Source: Paralichthys olivaceus
Lineage: Eukaryota; Chordata; Actinopteri; Pleuronectiformes; Paralichthyidae
Reading direction: 5' to 3'
Assembly (NCBI RefSeq): GCF_024713975.1
Contig: NC_091108.1
Coordinates: forward strand, 2,781,001 to 2,845,000
DNA: 64,000 nucleotides
The stretch's first letter is position 1. Every line of letters begins with the position of its first letter. Under the pieces are notes generated by a model. It did not search any database. It had not been told where the DNA came from and was given only the letters and a program-made list of their open reading frames with translations. The position numbers were made by a program, and so were the translations under genes. Of the stretch, positions 46,149 through 59,455 are shown one piece after another.

Positions 46149-46484
46149 TCACTTTTGCCTTTTACTGAAGACGGGGACGCAACAACACGGAGAAAATCTG
46201 TTCACTGGTTTGTCTTTGAAGACGGAGGCTGGGATGTCTTCTACAAACTGGTTCCGGAGCTGTTGCAACTCTAAAACAGCTTCGTCTTTTTGATGTGCAC
46301 CATATGCATTCATGTGTCTGTGTGTGTGTGTGTCTGTGTGTGTGTGAGCGTGTTGAATCTTTCCATCACACCTCCGTTTAAGGCTTTCAAGCTGCTTTGG
46401 ATCAAAGTCAGTCCCAGGGGATAATTCAGCATAAACACTGAGTTCAGACACATCAGAGTCTACCTTCACAAACTGCTGAATTCA
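46149..46484 (-). other. Unrecognised coding-like block with internal TG repeat
   Basis: An open frame on the minus strand (stop codon at 46149-46151) reads FVKVDSDVSELSVYAELSPG, then TDFDPKQLESLKRRCDGKIQ. A CA-repeat-encoded His/Thr stretch follows, and then DEAVLELQQLRNQFVEDIPA and SVFKDKPVNRFSP to the stop. The parts on each side of the repeat have normal protein composition and look like one family segment, but I do not recognise it. There is no ATG at the start; a CAGCAG acceptor-like site precedes it at about 46473-46478. It could be the last exon of an unannotated minus-strand gene, a decayed gene, or an expanded transposon fragment. No other exon was identified nearby. Confidence 0.4.
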
Positions 46485-47150
46485 ATTTTTCAGACACATT
46501 TCAACACCTACTTGATCTTTTGATTCACAATAGGAGGCTGATGTCCCGTCAATTACTCCAGTCGTCTGCTGCTGGCGTTATTTCTTTTTTCTTTTTTTTT
46601 TCCAGCTTCATCTGACTTTGCCACTTTCTCAAAATATTTTTTTTTGCTTTGTTTAAAAAATTGATAAATGCTGAAGATACTAAACCAAATGTCAAATCAG
46701 GACCGGAAATCAAAAGTCCCCCCTCGGAAAAAAAAGAAGAAAACGAGCGATATTCACGTCTAAGACTTGAAGCCCTTGTCTTAGAGGTTGCAGGAGTGCA
46801 ACAGATGTGCCACAGACTGAAGCCAAACTGAATAAAGAGCGCTGGGGAAGAAAAGTGTTAAAAATGCTAAAATGAACCCCACTGGCCACGAGATTAGAAT
46901 AGATCGACAGTACATTAGGCTATACGCGTCATCATAATTACCGATAGATATACAGCGGCCGCAGCCACCGCCATCCAGTTTTAGAAACACATTTGACTAA
47001 AAGGAAGGGAGCAGGAGGAGAAGATCATTTTCTTTCCCGAGTTGGATTTAAATAAATATTCTGTTTTTTGTGTTTTTGATTTTTTTTAAAGCCATCTTTC
47101 CTCCTGCCTGGCGGGTTGAGACGAGGTCAGCCACAGAGTCGGAGGGGGCT
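46485..47150. other. Likely pip4p1 3' UTR and flank
   Basis: AT-rich sequence after the pip4p1 stop codon. I did not find a canonical AATAAA on the minus strand close to the stop, so the 3' end of the transcript is not located. Confidence 0.5.
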
Positions 47151-49646
47151 CTATGTGAAGTTCTGGAGGGGCTGACTGACCCTCATGCAGGCCCAGTAAA
47201 AGGCCCGAGCTAAGGTGACGAGAACCAGGAGCAGCAGCACGGCCCACGAGGCGTAGATCCCCTGGTAGGTCTGAGCCTTCACCCACGTTCCAGCCTGAGG
47301 AAAAACACACAGAGTGATTTCTGTTAGATATTCAGATGACAGCCTTTATTACAGGTTATGATTTGCTAGGAAGCTAACAAGCCATTAATCATGATTTCAA
47401 CTGCACCATGTCCCAGCAAATATGAAAACTTTTATTTTACAGAATAAAGACGATGCAGAAAAAAGATATACAACATTTATGAGTAAGTTTATGGTTAAAT
47501 TGTAAAAAAAGGTATAAACATAAATGCATCTTTTCTTTTCATTATGTGAACATATATTTTCCACAATCACTGGAATATGGTGAAGATTTAAAAAGAAACG
47601 ATGCCCTCATGTTTACGATCAACTTTAAAAAAATGTTTTAGATTTTATTTATAGTTATTTATGACGAGGTTTATGGTTAAACTCTAAAATATCAAGCCTT
47701 CATTGAATATTCCTTAAAATGATTATTAGTTGATCTGCAAAATATTTTTGTTACAACTCCTCACAGGAACATCCCTTTAAAAGACATTTACTTCCACATA
47801 TGACAGAGAGAGATGAATCCACCTGCAGCAGACTGATGTGACGACAGCGAGTTCTACGTTTCAAAAGCACATTTTTCATGCAAGAGCTCATCTTCAACAC
47901 TTAACAGTGAGTGGGTAAGAGAGAAAACGTCTCTCCCATCAAGTATTAAGTGTGCAGCTGCTCAGAAAGAAAATTATTTAATGAAGATGGCGAGAATGAC
48001 TTTGAGAGAACCCACAGGGATTATCTGACAATATGGAAATATGAGTGGCAACGGACTGAAAGTCACAGCGCTGGAGCAAAGCTAATACGGATATCAAACA
48101 TCAGCAGAAGCTAATGAACCTTGTTGGTTTCCACATATTGTTGCTCTGCTCATATACTGAATTTACATTGTCCTGTGTTGACAAACACCAGATTAGGAGA
48201 AGACAGGACAAGAGGACAAGGGGACAAGAGGACAAGAGGCAGGAAAGGTTTTGTGTGTGTTGGATGTTTGCTTTAAGGTAAAGGACAGAAAAGTATTATA
48301 TATACAAATATATTTTACTTTATAAATCAAGTGAGAAATAGGAGTTTCCTCAACCCGTGGAGTCGCCCTCTGCTGGTCATTTGAGAGAATACACAGGTTT
48401 CGGACACTTTGGAATTGGCGTCACACCAACACAGGTTTGCACGGCTATCCTTACAGGGACTTTGCATTGACCTAACCCAATCATAACAACAAAGTCTTAA
48501 CTCTCTAACAACTCTTTGAATTTCAGACGTGCAGCTAAGATGTCCTCCCTCCACAAGGTCCAACACTCAATCTGGTCCTAACATAGACAAGACGACACAC
48601 ACACACACACACACGGTAATAAACAATGCTAGCCACACTGTTGGTGAAACTGAATGAATGAGCTGAGCGACCACATTCTGTGTTAATGATTATTTCGTCA
48701 ATGTGACCTTGAAACAACAGTTTCTCTTGAAGGCCGAGTCTGTTTCCTGCTCTCAAGGTTGAGACGGTCAAATTCTTTGGTTATTCAGTGTTTTACATTC
48801 AATCCATTTATTCATCTAACGAACCCACTCTCTTGATTTCTGATTCATTCTTTTCTGATATGTAGTTTTTTGTTTTTCGTCCGTGGAGATCCAGGTCATG
48901 ATAAATCCACGTGCTGAAAACAGGTCAAGAGGAATCAACAAGGTCCAGCTGACCTGTTTTCAGGACTTGGATTCGTTCATGTTTTCCTCATTGTTGAACA
49001 AAGATGGAGCCGCTTTTCGTTTCACAGTAAATTCAAAGCATCGTTGTCACAAAAGCAGTATTTTCAGTTCTACAGTGAGAGAAAAGCTGGACCGTCTCCA
49101 ACGGTTCAGTTTTATTGATTTTATGAATTTTGATTGTTTAGTTCAACCCCTTCTATTTTATCCACCTTCATTTGAAACCACTGCTTTCGTATTCCTGATT
49201 AAATTCAGTGTGGGGATGAAGTTTCACCGGTTTCTTGTCTCGCATTGTTGGAATGTAAATCTCTGAGGATTAAACTGTCAAACACCTGCTCTTGAACCAT
49301 TCGTGTAATTGAAACCTTTACATGCCAGGTTGAGATATTTTTTTGTTCCCGCCACACCATCATTATGCAACGTTGTCAACAGAGGCAGATTTATTGTCTG
49401 CACAGTAAAAGGTCACTGTTCTCTTTGCATGCAGACACACACACTGTCGTCACTGATTTACGTTGTTTGCTGCTCATCTTGCACCCTCTGCTGGTCAAAA
49501 TGTACTTTTAGACTCTTGCACTCCTCATTTACTCCTTCTGGTATATAAAACCAAATCTACTGTAACTTAAATAAGAGCAACAACTATAACATCAAATATT
49601 CAATGCACTGACAGGTTGTGTGCACATGAAAGTGGAGAGTACGAGA

Positions 49647-49685
<39 letters not shown>

Positions 49686-52600
49686 AACTGAAGAAGTGAA
49701 AACAGGACAGATTGAGAGAAACAGATAATAGTTGTATTTTCCTCTGTCCGCTCTGCACAGTGAATATCTTTTAAATGCCGAACAGGTCTTAATCTCTCAG
49801 ATGTCAGTGTGTTCACTCACCATCAGCCCGGCGGTGGAAATGCTAAATAGCAAGCAGAGTAGAAAACACCACAAGCTCCGCCTCCGGGGGTACCTCTGAC
49901 CAATGGAGGAGCTGCAGGACCAAGAGAGAAGAGGACTTTATTAGGAGAGGAAATTAAATGCAGCTCAATGATATGACCCAGTGTCTTTCTAAACTATGAA
50001 CTGTCCCAGTAACACATGAAACAGAGCGAGCACTCTGAAACTCTATTATTTACATCTTTGATTTTCTAGCTGTGACACGGCAAAATGTCTGAATAGTGGA
50101 CATTTCCTCATTTCCTTTCCTCTGGCACAAAAGTTTCTCCAGGACCAGCAACTTTATATATGTTGTGATTCTATATCTGTGGCAGCCAAAGGAAGCGCAC
50201 CTGCAGAAATTCAAATTCAAGCAGCACCTGTCCGGGCTCAATCCATCCTGGAGCTATTTTGGATGTGACGAACCGAAATCTCCTGACTAAAGCCGTTTTA
50301 CAAAAACTGCTTAAGGTCACCTTGTTGCAGCGATACAACTAACACACTGGCACATTTCACTTTTCAGCCATTCGCTCGTGATGTTAAGAAGCTTATGGAG
50401 CCGGTGATTCAGGAATGTGATTAACAGTAGTAAGTTCAATGACTGGAAGTTTGCCTTTCATATGTACAGAACGCAGCGGGTTAGGTCAGACCAGAACATT
50501 CTGTGAAAAGCTCAATGTTTTCGTTAACAGCACGTTGACACCGGTATCGGTCCTTCTCTCCAAAAGCTCTTGAATCTCCTCGTCTTTCCAAATTGACGTC
50601 GTCATTGGCATCTTCTATGTGTACGCCGCGTCTTTCTCATCCTGAGATATTTGTAATCTTTTTATTTTATCACTTTCTCTGAATTTTCCTGCTTTATTCT
50701 CACTCACACATGTTTCAGCTATAGGGGGCCGACAGGGAGTGTTTTGGAAAAGGTCCTGACTTGGACATTCGCATTGTCACAATCAACCACTCTGGATAAT
50801 TTTAGGGAAACGCCTCCACTTCGGTGAATGTCTGAAAGCAGACACATGTAAACAGAACGAGGCCGGTGGGAAACGTGTGTTGCACCAGTGGAGGTTAGAG
50901 ACAAAGACATGCACAGGATGCCACATTTCATTCACAAAAACAGTGTGTCCTGTCCTTGAGAGAGAACGCCCCTGAAGACTTTACCTACTCACTCTTAGGT
51001 TTTTCTATCTAAAAAGCTTGAAGACAAAACTCCAGTTTATTTGAGTACAGTGAGCATGATGTGGTGTAATGGATTAATTTCTTATGGCTACTTACACTTT
51101 CCTGCAGTGTGGGCACCTGGCCAGCGTCCGGTCTGTGAACTCTGTCCACTGGAAATGACAAAGAGAAAAGATGTGGGTGTGTAACTCTCAGTATTACATT
51201 AAATTCAATTCAATTCAATTTCAATACCAGTGTTTCTGCTGCAGCATACACCTCACTCATCGATTCACAAAACAAATTTTTTTTATTTTTATTTTTTTAA
51301 AGAGGAAAAAGCAACAACCGTCACGTTTGAGAAGCTTGAACCAAAAAATACTTGTTGATGTTTTTCTGATAAGTGACTAATAATCAATAGATCAAGAATT
51401 GGTCTCAGCTTCACGCCAGTTCCAGGCAAATCTGCACCGACGTGTCTAATACCTTGAATGCACGTACGCATCATGTGCAGCCAATACAAATCTTATTTAC
51501 CTTATTTAAATCCGCCCCGCAGCTGCACTTGGATTGATGACACATTTTGGGAAATTTAATACAACTATCCCAGTTCTTGCCAACAGGTGCTGCTTACCAT
51601 ACAAAAAAATGATAAAGAAAAATTGCTTTCTCTCAGGGTGTAGACATTTGTTCCCTCCCTGATGCTCAGGTGTGTTTATGAGAACAAAATACACTCTGCG
51701 TGCTGTACATTCTTCTTCTTCTTCTTCTGATGGAGACACTGCGCGAGGAGCACGGAGAACGTAATCACTAAATCTGTGACAAAAGGTTCACTGCGACGCC
51801 ACCCAGGGCACAGATTTGTATTTTCATTCAGCCGCCGTATCTCTTAGCAGGAGGGGAAGGTCCAGCTGAATGCTAAACACCCTGTACCATCTATCTCACA
51901 TCTGTTTACACCTCTTCTCTTCCCTTTCTCTGGCCATGCCTTCCTTCCTTCCTTCCTTCCTTTCACCGTATATCCAAACCATCTTTATCTGTCCTACACA
52001 TTGTTAAAGAGGAGTAAGTTAAGACTTAAACTTTCCCTTTAGCACAAAATGGCCAGAGTATATCAGCTGAGAGTTTATAGGATTATTGATCTCAACCAAT
52101 AACTCAACATTTATTTACTTGGCCTGGTGCAACAGGGGGTTGGCTTTTCAGTAATTCACTTTTCTTTGGTTGGGCAGCGAAACACTTAACAACAGACCTC
52201 CTGAAACTGTCACAAGATATTTTAGCAGCTGATGGAAGCCAAAATTGCCAATGCCAAAGCAATTTTTATTATTCAGCTCCTTTGCACAACAATGAGTCAT
52301 CTCTTCAAGAACACTTTGATTTGATTTTGGCCTCCTACAGTGAATGTGCTTTTACAGGTTAATGTCATTGAGACAGAGGAGGTGGGGACTTGTGCCAGAG
52401 ACACAGAGGTTGAACTGATGCAGAATTTCCTGCTGATGCCATAGAGGTTGATAACTGTAATCCATTACTGTCTATTTAAAGAAAAGCAACACTACAAATG
52501 CTGTAGTTAATAATTAGAGTCAATCGTTTTTATGCTCATTTGCTCTTCTGCACATTAGCAATATATTTTAGGTCTCATCTTACGCCTCATATCTTGAAGG

Positions 52601-55600
52601 TTGAAGTTCTGCTGCCCCAGAAAAGTGAAAACAAGTTCTCAACATCTCTACTGCAGAAATGAAACGTAGAAAATTCATCAAACAGCCGAGAATTCCAGCT
52701 GTCACAGCCTGAAAGATGTTGACTGTCAGAGAGACTAATTGTGCGAGAGGAATGAGAGTGACTCAGGGACTCAGTCAGCTGACGAGTGGCCACTGGGAAA
52801 GTCTGCACTTCATCAGTGAGCACGTTTGTTTCACTTTCCTTCTTGCTAAAGTCTCAAGTCTTTAACTTGTAAAGCAAAAAGGTGCAAAAATTAAGAAAAG
52901 CTCAGAATTGGACCTTTGAGCTCAAAGGATTTTGGTACATGTGCTGTACTTAGAGGTCAAGACGGATTTGGTTTGGTTTTACCTCTGAAACTAATTTATT
53001 TATGACTGTGTTGATTCCAAATCATGTGGGAATTTGTTTTAAGTCTGAAAATATAAAAAAAACAAAGAAAACGTTGAGCGGCTGTTACCAGGAAGGTGTT
53101 GCTGCAGTGTCCACAGGAGACGCGGGCCCCGGCTGGCTGGGGATCAGGACTGGCAGGCCCAGGATGAACTGGACCCAGATTTATTATCCTCTTACTGTGA
53201 AGAGACAGAGCCACAGTAAGTCAGCATCCACACAATGACTCAAGATATTATTCAGTGTTTGACGTGAGCAGTCGCCTCACTCTGCTGGTGAGGAAAGGCA
53301 GCGGCAACACATCACGGCAGCCAATCCTCGTCAGTTCCACTAACGCTGCTTTTCTACAACCAACAGCTCAGAATCACTGATCAGACCGCAGCTCGTCGAT
53401 GTGTCTGGTTTAGTCTGACTGGACTGAATACAAAACAGTGAGACTGAAGATTCTACAGAGCAGTTATATTCAGGAAATGTGGCCTTTGGGGAATATTTGC
53501 AGCTTTTTAGGACGTCTTTAATAAAACGGACAACCTGTGCAAAAATCCCACTACTCAGCTATGAAAGTACAATTTTGTTTGTTAGACACAGTGATTTAAA
53601 AGAAAGATAAAACTGAAAAAAGTGATAAGAGCCAGATTCCCCACTTTGTTTGAAGGGCATAAAATGTACAATAACATCTAAGAAATCATTAGTTTAAAAG
53701 TAAATGTAATATTTTTTGTTTGAGATGGGACATTTTGTGAAATTATGTTTTGCGACTGATTAACATGCAGACCCTAATTAGCCTTGAGTCCAACCCTGTG
53801 ATCAGCACTGAAGCTGACAGATAAGTTATAGATTTCAGATATTTAAAACATACAGTTTTGCACATTTACATAGCAGCAGAAGATTAAGCAAAAAAAAAAA
53901 AAAGATGGCTAAAAATGTTGCTCTTGCTCATTTTATGCCTCGAGCATAAACAAGGAATCTTATCTTTCTGAGCAATTACACCCGGCTGCAGCAGCATGAC
54001 GTTCAGATGAGCTGCCAGAGCCGTACGTTTCTCTGTGACATCCGCCGTGTGTTTGTGATGATAAAAATCCCAACACTTTGGCATCTCTTTGACCTGGAAG
54101 GATTGTTGTGTTGCAAGTTTCCTGACAGAAGACAGAAACAGAAACCGTTCTCTTCTTTCTCGAGGTGTGTGTGAACTGTCAGCAGCCGTGTAATGTTTTC
54201 TTTATGCCCAGGAAAACAAAGAATGCTACGCAAGAACGACTTTGGAACTTTCCTAGTTTACTGTCATCCGTTTGTGGCTTTTGTGCTCGTTCTGCCCTCT
54301 GATGTGATAATATGAACGAATTTGCTAAATGTGCATATGGCTGGTAGCTGCTCAGCAGGAGTTTAGAGTTTAATTAACGCAGATAGATACTGAATTAATT
54401 ACCTCCGCTAAGGAGGTTATGTTTTTGTTTGTTTATCAGCAGGATTACACAAAATCTACACGACCGATTTCCACGGAATTTTGTGGAGGGGTGGGGCATG
54501 ACCAAGGGAAGAATCCGTTAAATTTGAGATCAAATACAGGATATCCCCCTCCCCCCCCCCGCACTTACTTCATTATGGGTCAGGGTGATTTAACATTTTT
54601 CCCTGGGGACTGATATCTATGAGTGTGTGCAATTTGGAGAACCAAATAAAAATCCACATGTAGTGAATTAAAACCCTCTAGACCAGACACAAAGCTCAGT
54701 CAGTAAAAGAGGTGTTTGAGGAGGAGGAAGAGGAAGGTGGCACATTTTCAATTTCATGTGTCTGTCTGCTTCAGAGGCTGACAAATTAAAGTTTTGTGAA
54801 CGTTGGCAACTCTGACAGCTCAGGTTTTAGGTGGTAGCATTCAAACAGTGCTCAGGTTTGACAGTAGGTTTTTATTTGGTGCCTTAGGTCTTAACACGTT
54901 AAATGTGGCCTCATAAGGAAACCGTTGGGCCATGGCAGAGGTGCGCACTCTTCTGAGAGCCCTTTTACTTTTGTGTTTTTTCTTCTAGCTGTTGAGGAGC
55001 AAGGGTTGTAAATTAAATCTTAACATAATTCCCATTTGTGAATAAAATATGTGAGTGAAACACAGACAGACACTACACATGCAGTGTATGACCCCTAGAG
55101 CTACACCTCTCATAATATGAACGACATGCAGAAGTGAAACCCATGATGCAGCTGTTCTAATGAGGCTGTTATTTCCTCGTCCGGCTCACTGAGCACTGCA
55201 TGTAAACTGCGCCGGGAGCAGAGTCTTAATTGAGGTACTGTTACTCCCACTGCACCTGGTTTCCTCGCTTCACGTCTCTCTCTCTCTCTCTCTCTCTCTC
55301 ACAGACACACTAATACACAGTGTACACACACAGAGTACACAGTACAGGTTGAGTATGTATTTCCCACCAGTATGGTCGGGGACAGGCGATCCTCTGGGAA
55401 GTGACTTTGCAGATGAGCAGACAGTTGCAAGGGCAGCGAACGTACTTCTTCCCTGCTGGGGCGTTCTTAATGGGCTGCAGAGGGAGTCAGAGACACACAA
55501 GGTAGAGGTGAAACGACAAATAAAAAAGAAGGGTAAATAACAACCCAATTATTCTTGATGGACCAGAATTATCCGATACTACGTGAGGGAGAATGTGAGC

Positions 55601-58224
55601 CTCAGAGAAGCAGCAGTACTGCAGTTGTGGATAAGGAGACATGGGATGGGAGTACAGCACAAGGATACCTAAGTTGCTGCTTGTTACTCCACAAGTGACC
55701 TAGAAGACAATTAAACAGCTCCTCCTGAGTAATGGCAGGAGATGAGGTAAAAAGAAAGAGGTACAGGGGGATTCTGGAGGTTTCTACAAGGTAAATTTCA
55801 GACTTTTCAAGACCATAATGGATGGATGGACTTACACCTTCCTATAGTTGTAGAAGCCGAGCAGAGAATAACCCTGAAAATGCAACAGTACCTCTCAAAC
55901 TACAGACAGAGACAGTTGGTATCCATAGTTTTTTTGAGCAAGATAAATTCTAACCAGCGCGTTTGGAGACGATTGGTTATCAGTTCCACAGATTTTGGTT
56001 AAATGCCCGTTAGAAAACTGCTGCAGAGCCACAGGCTTGTTTAGCACAACTTATCACTTTAAAGTAACAATACAGAGCAAAATAGAGACAACGGCTTCAA
56101 AAATGAGAGAAACTTGTACATTTGAAAAATTGCTGTTGCCGTTTTTGAATTGAATTTAAAATTCACTACATGAGTTTCATAATGGCTCCAAACAGCTGCT
56201 ACACTTTATGTTCAATTTCACAATTATATTCTTTACAAGGTATTTGTCGTTTACAACTGTTGGGGCCACTTCCTTTGTGTCACCTCATTACCTCACATAA
56301 TACTGCAGGCCAAAGTCATTTGTAGAGTCCACTGTTCTCTGAGAGAGCGGAAACTTGAATCCGTGTTTTAACATTATACAAATCACGTCTCACCTTCCTC
56401 TGGGCCTTAGATAAGACCGCTGTCTGTGTGATGGTGATGATGGTTCGCTCCCCTGCATCAGTAAACTCTTATGAACCAGATCAGACCGAGATCGCTGGTC
56501 GCTGGCTAAGCAACGTTTAAGGTGGGAGTGAAAACTAATATTACGAGTTGGGCTGCATGGAAACCCCATGTTTAAACACTATGCAGTTTATTCAAAGCGT
56601 TGGTTAATGAGAACTGTTTTAATGGAAGAACTTCTCATGAACATTATTTCACGGGGATTACAGAGACCATTAGTGACCTCACTGTGATCTCTGTGGAAGT
56701 AATGTTGATACTGATTCTGTTGGATTTTTTTTTAAAACATCCGTCTCCATTACTTTGAGTCATTTATAGCATCATTTGTGACAAGATGGAGACGGAAATC
56801 TCGGGAGGATTAACCTAACACACCCTGTGCGGCTGGAAAACCACTACAGATCTGTGAGAAACAGAAGTAGGAAGCAGGCTGTGTGTGTTTGACATATTCC
56901 TTTTTAAAAAACGTACCGTAGCTTCATTGCAGACCCCACACTTCACCACGTGTTGGTGGATCTTGCCCTCCACGGAGATCAGGCTCTGACACACCCTGCA
57001 GTTGATAACAGGGGCACTGCCGCTCTCCGGGGAGGTGAGCGGGGAGTAGGGTGGAGGATCCTCCCCTAGGAGCACCGAGGGCTGAGTTGGGCTGGGGAAC
57101 GGAGGAAAGCCTGGATGGGACGGGGGACAAGGGAGGAAAAGAGTGGTTGATAAAACAACAGCAGGAGCGGTGAGTAACAAATGAAGGATTGTTGGGAAGG
57201 AAAAAAACAGTCACAAGAGTTGCCTCAACTCCCACGACAAGTAACTTCTTACGTTACGATTAACTGGGTAATAAGATTTCACCTCGAGTTCAACTGAAAG
57301 GAGCTTTGGAAGGAAAACACTCCAGGAATGCTGAGCCGCGTTAGTCCCACCAAATAGGAGTCTCAGTGTTTGTCAGAGAAAGTGAACAGGTCACTCTTCT
57401 GTCTGATGCAACACAGAGTATAATGTGTACACACAGGACCCACCGGGCCAGCAGAGGAAGAGCAGAGCTCAGAGCAGCAAAACATAATGAAGAGTCACAA
57501 CATAATGAAGAGTCACATCTCATGCTCGATCCATTAACGTCCTCAGACACGGTCCCTCCCTCGGTCCGCGGCCATTGGTCGCAGCTGCGTCTTGCAGCCT
57601 CCATCAGCAGCCTCCATCATGGCTCTCATCCCTGTCAATCACGTCAGGTGCTTCTCGGACGCTAAGCTAACAGGAGCGGTGCACCGGAGCTAGCTTAAGG
57701 GCGCAGCGGCCGGAAGGACGTGCAAATTAAAATGTGCAAATGAAAATCGGCGAGGAGATGAGAATACTGAGCTGAGTGCAGCTAGCTGTCAAGCTACTAG
57801 CTAACAGCGGTTGCAGTCTAGCTAGCTTGTTAGCCCAACGCTGGTTCCCTTCATCCTCTGCGGCATTAATGTATAAAAACTGCTGATTTGACCCACGTGG
57901 AGTTGTTCGCTAAACAACCGGGCAGCTCACATCACATCCTGCACGAACACAGACACGACCGGGCGAGTCTCTGTCGCTGTCACAGCTGAGCTAGCAGGGC
58001 TCCCAGAATGCCCAGTCAGTGCTAGGCTAGGCTAGGCTAGGCTAACTCCGGCTAGGTGAGCTCCGGCTGGGAGCCGGGCGGAGAGCCGGGCACCGGGGAT
58101 ACTCACTCTGGGGTTTGTTGGGCACACCGTAGGGCGCCGCGCCGGGAGACACTCCGCCGTTGCCGCTGCCAAGAGCTCCATCTCCCAGGTCTGATAGTAA
58201 CGGGGACCGCTCGCCGTCCGCCAT
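47151..58224 (-). CDS. pip4p1: Type 1 phosphatidylinositol 4,5-bisphosphate 4-phosphatase (TMEM55B)
   Basis: Late endosome/lysosome membrane protein that removes the 4-phosphate of PtdIns(4,5)P2; in mammals it also recruits JIP4 for dynein-driven lysosome transport. Seven coding exons: 58107-58224, 56917-57110, 55368-55474, 53089-53194, 51096-51148, 49821-49911, 47151-47294. Phases agree and give 270 aa. Features: N-terminal ERSPLLS, then [40 protein letters not shown], the CX5R active-site motif CKVTSQR (about residues 126-132), [12 protein letters not shown], zinc-ribbon-like CGHCSNTFL and CPHCRKVSSIG, and two C-terminal membrane segments (about 206-224 and 236-258), ending [15 protein letters not shown] and [16 protein letters not shown] assign it to the PIP4P1 rather than the PIP4P2 paralogue. 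The ATG has a strong context (G at -3 and +4). Confidence 0.97.
48330..48616. repeat. Teleost repeat ending in a (CA)n tract, pip4p1 intron 6
   Basis: Contains 'tcgccctctgctggtcat', then 'cctccctccacaaggtcc', and 'aagacgacacacacacacac' at the end. This arrangement (allocated text around 'acaaggtcc', then a CA tract) is typical of a common fish repeat. Confidence 0.5.
54397..54665. repeat. Teleost interspersed repeat copy, pip4p1 intron 3
   Basis: Starts with 'ttacctccgctaaggaggtt', then 'tttgtttatcagcaggatta' and a partly conserved body with a C run at about 54549-54560. This is the best-preserved copy of the family also seen at 32220-32460 and 36570-36925. Confidence 0.7.
55368..55474 (-). 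CDS. pip4p1: pip4p1 exon 3, CX5R active-site motif
   Basis: Encodes [20 protein letters not shown], then [16 protein letters not shown]. The Cys and Arg of CKVTSQR form the phosphatase signature reported for this family. The final Cys codon is split with exon 4. Confidence 0.96.
58019..58044 (+). repeat. (GCTAG)n tandem repeat
   Basis: About five copies of the pentamer GCTAG in pip4p1 intron 1, close to the exon 1 donor. Confidence 0.9.
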
Positions 58225-58336
58225 ACCGAGAGCGAGGCGCTGGGGAGGGGGAGAGAGAGCGCGCGAGAGAGAGAGAGAGTGGGAGCGTGGACGCGGACCG
58301 ACACTGTGTTTGTATTGTTGTGTCGGAAATGCAGGC

Positions 58337-58346
58337 GTCACGTGAT
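58337..58346 (+). promoter_or_regulatory. CLEAR-like E-box (TFEB/MiT site) upstream of pip4p1
   Basis: GTCACGTGAT differs by one base from the CLEAR consensus GTCACGTGAC and lies about 113 bp upstream of the pip4p1 start codon. Mammalian TMEM55B is a reported TFEB target, so the site fits the gene. Binding in this species is inference. Confidence 0.6.
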
Positions 58347-59293
58347 CACACCACCGCTGCTGCTGCCGCCGCTGCAGCTGCTGCGGTAACGGAGCTCCGG
58401 GGGTGCGGCTCTCCCCGGTGATGATGAAACTTAACGTGTGTTCGTGCAAATTAAATGTGTTCGAGTTCATTTAACAAAGTCACCGACTGCAGAGTGTTAT
58501 CGTGTCTGTGAGCTGAGGAGGAGTCTGTGTAACAGTACATATTTAAAAAGAGTTTAAAGTGAAAGAAAGAACTCACAATAGGTGGGAAATAAAGATAATT
58601 ATGGAATTGTGCATGTTTAAGATCCACTCACAGATTTAAGATAATCTAAGATAAGATATTCCTTTATGAGTCCCACTATATGGACGTTTATGTCACAGCA
58701 GCAAAGGGAAATAAAGAATAAAGAAATCTAAACATCATCCCCATAGCAGTATTGCACGTGATATGATACTGAGACTGATATTGGGTCTGTCCAGTCTCGT
58801 CCTGTTGAGATGCTGATGTCCACACAAGATGTCTTGCAGCACAGACTCACAGAGACAGTCTTCAGGAGCTTGTAAGATAAGTTAAGTGACGTTCAGGTAG
58901 TTTGAGGTTGAATCGTGAGAAACCGGCCTCTTCACTTTAACATCCTTGTTTGACTGCAGGACATTTGCATTCAGAGTTTGCTGATGTTTAATGAAAGTTA
59001 CCACAATTCGGTTTCATTCTGAAATTTAAATACATTTCGAGGTAAAATTATGCAAACTTTCATTTCACTATTCATTTAAAAAACTGGAATTGCAAGCTAC
59101 TTTGCCTTTTAAAGGCTCCAGTGGATCCATCATAACAGCTGACGCAGCCAGCGTATAGCAGGGTTTAAAAAACAGACACACAGAGACAAACAACCAGTTT
59201 AGAGTCTCCACTTAATATAACGTCAATCTGTCTTTGGACTGTGGAGTGAAGTCTTAGAAAACACACTCAGAAACAGAGGGAGCATTTTTAATA

Positions 59294-59299
59294 TTTATT
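59294..59299 (-). terminator. Poly(A) signal for dnaaf6
   Basis: AATAAA on the minus strand, about 157 bp after the dnaaf6 stop codon. Confidence 0.6.
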
Positions 59300-59455
59300 G
59301 GAAAAGCATCATATAACAGCAGGAACTTTACATTTACATGTGAGAATTTCCAGAAACATTTCTCATTTCCTTTCTTTATATATATATGTATTTATATATT
59401 TGTCCCCATCACTTCTGTGTCCTCTGAATACCCATGGAGACATTCTCATTCTGTC

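Larger units (their letters stand above)
58225..59455. other. pip4p1 upstream region and dnaaf6 3' flank
   Basis: CpG-rich 5'UTR and promoter up to about 58480, with (GA)n at about 58250-58280, then AT-rich unique sequence. A relic of an interspersed repeat lies near 59190-59255. No gene was seen. Confidence 0.7.
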
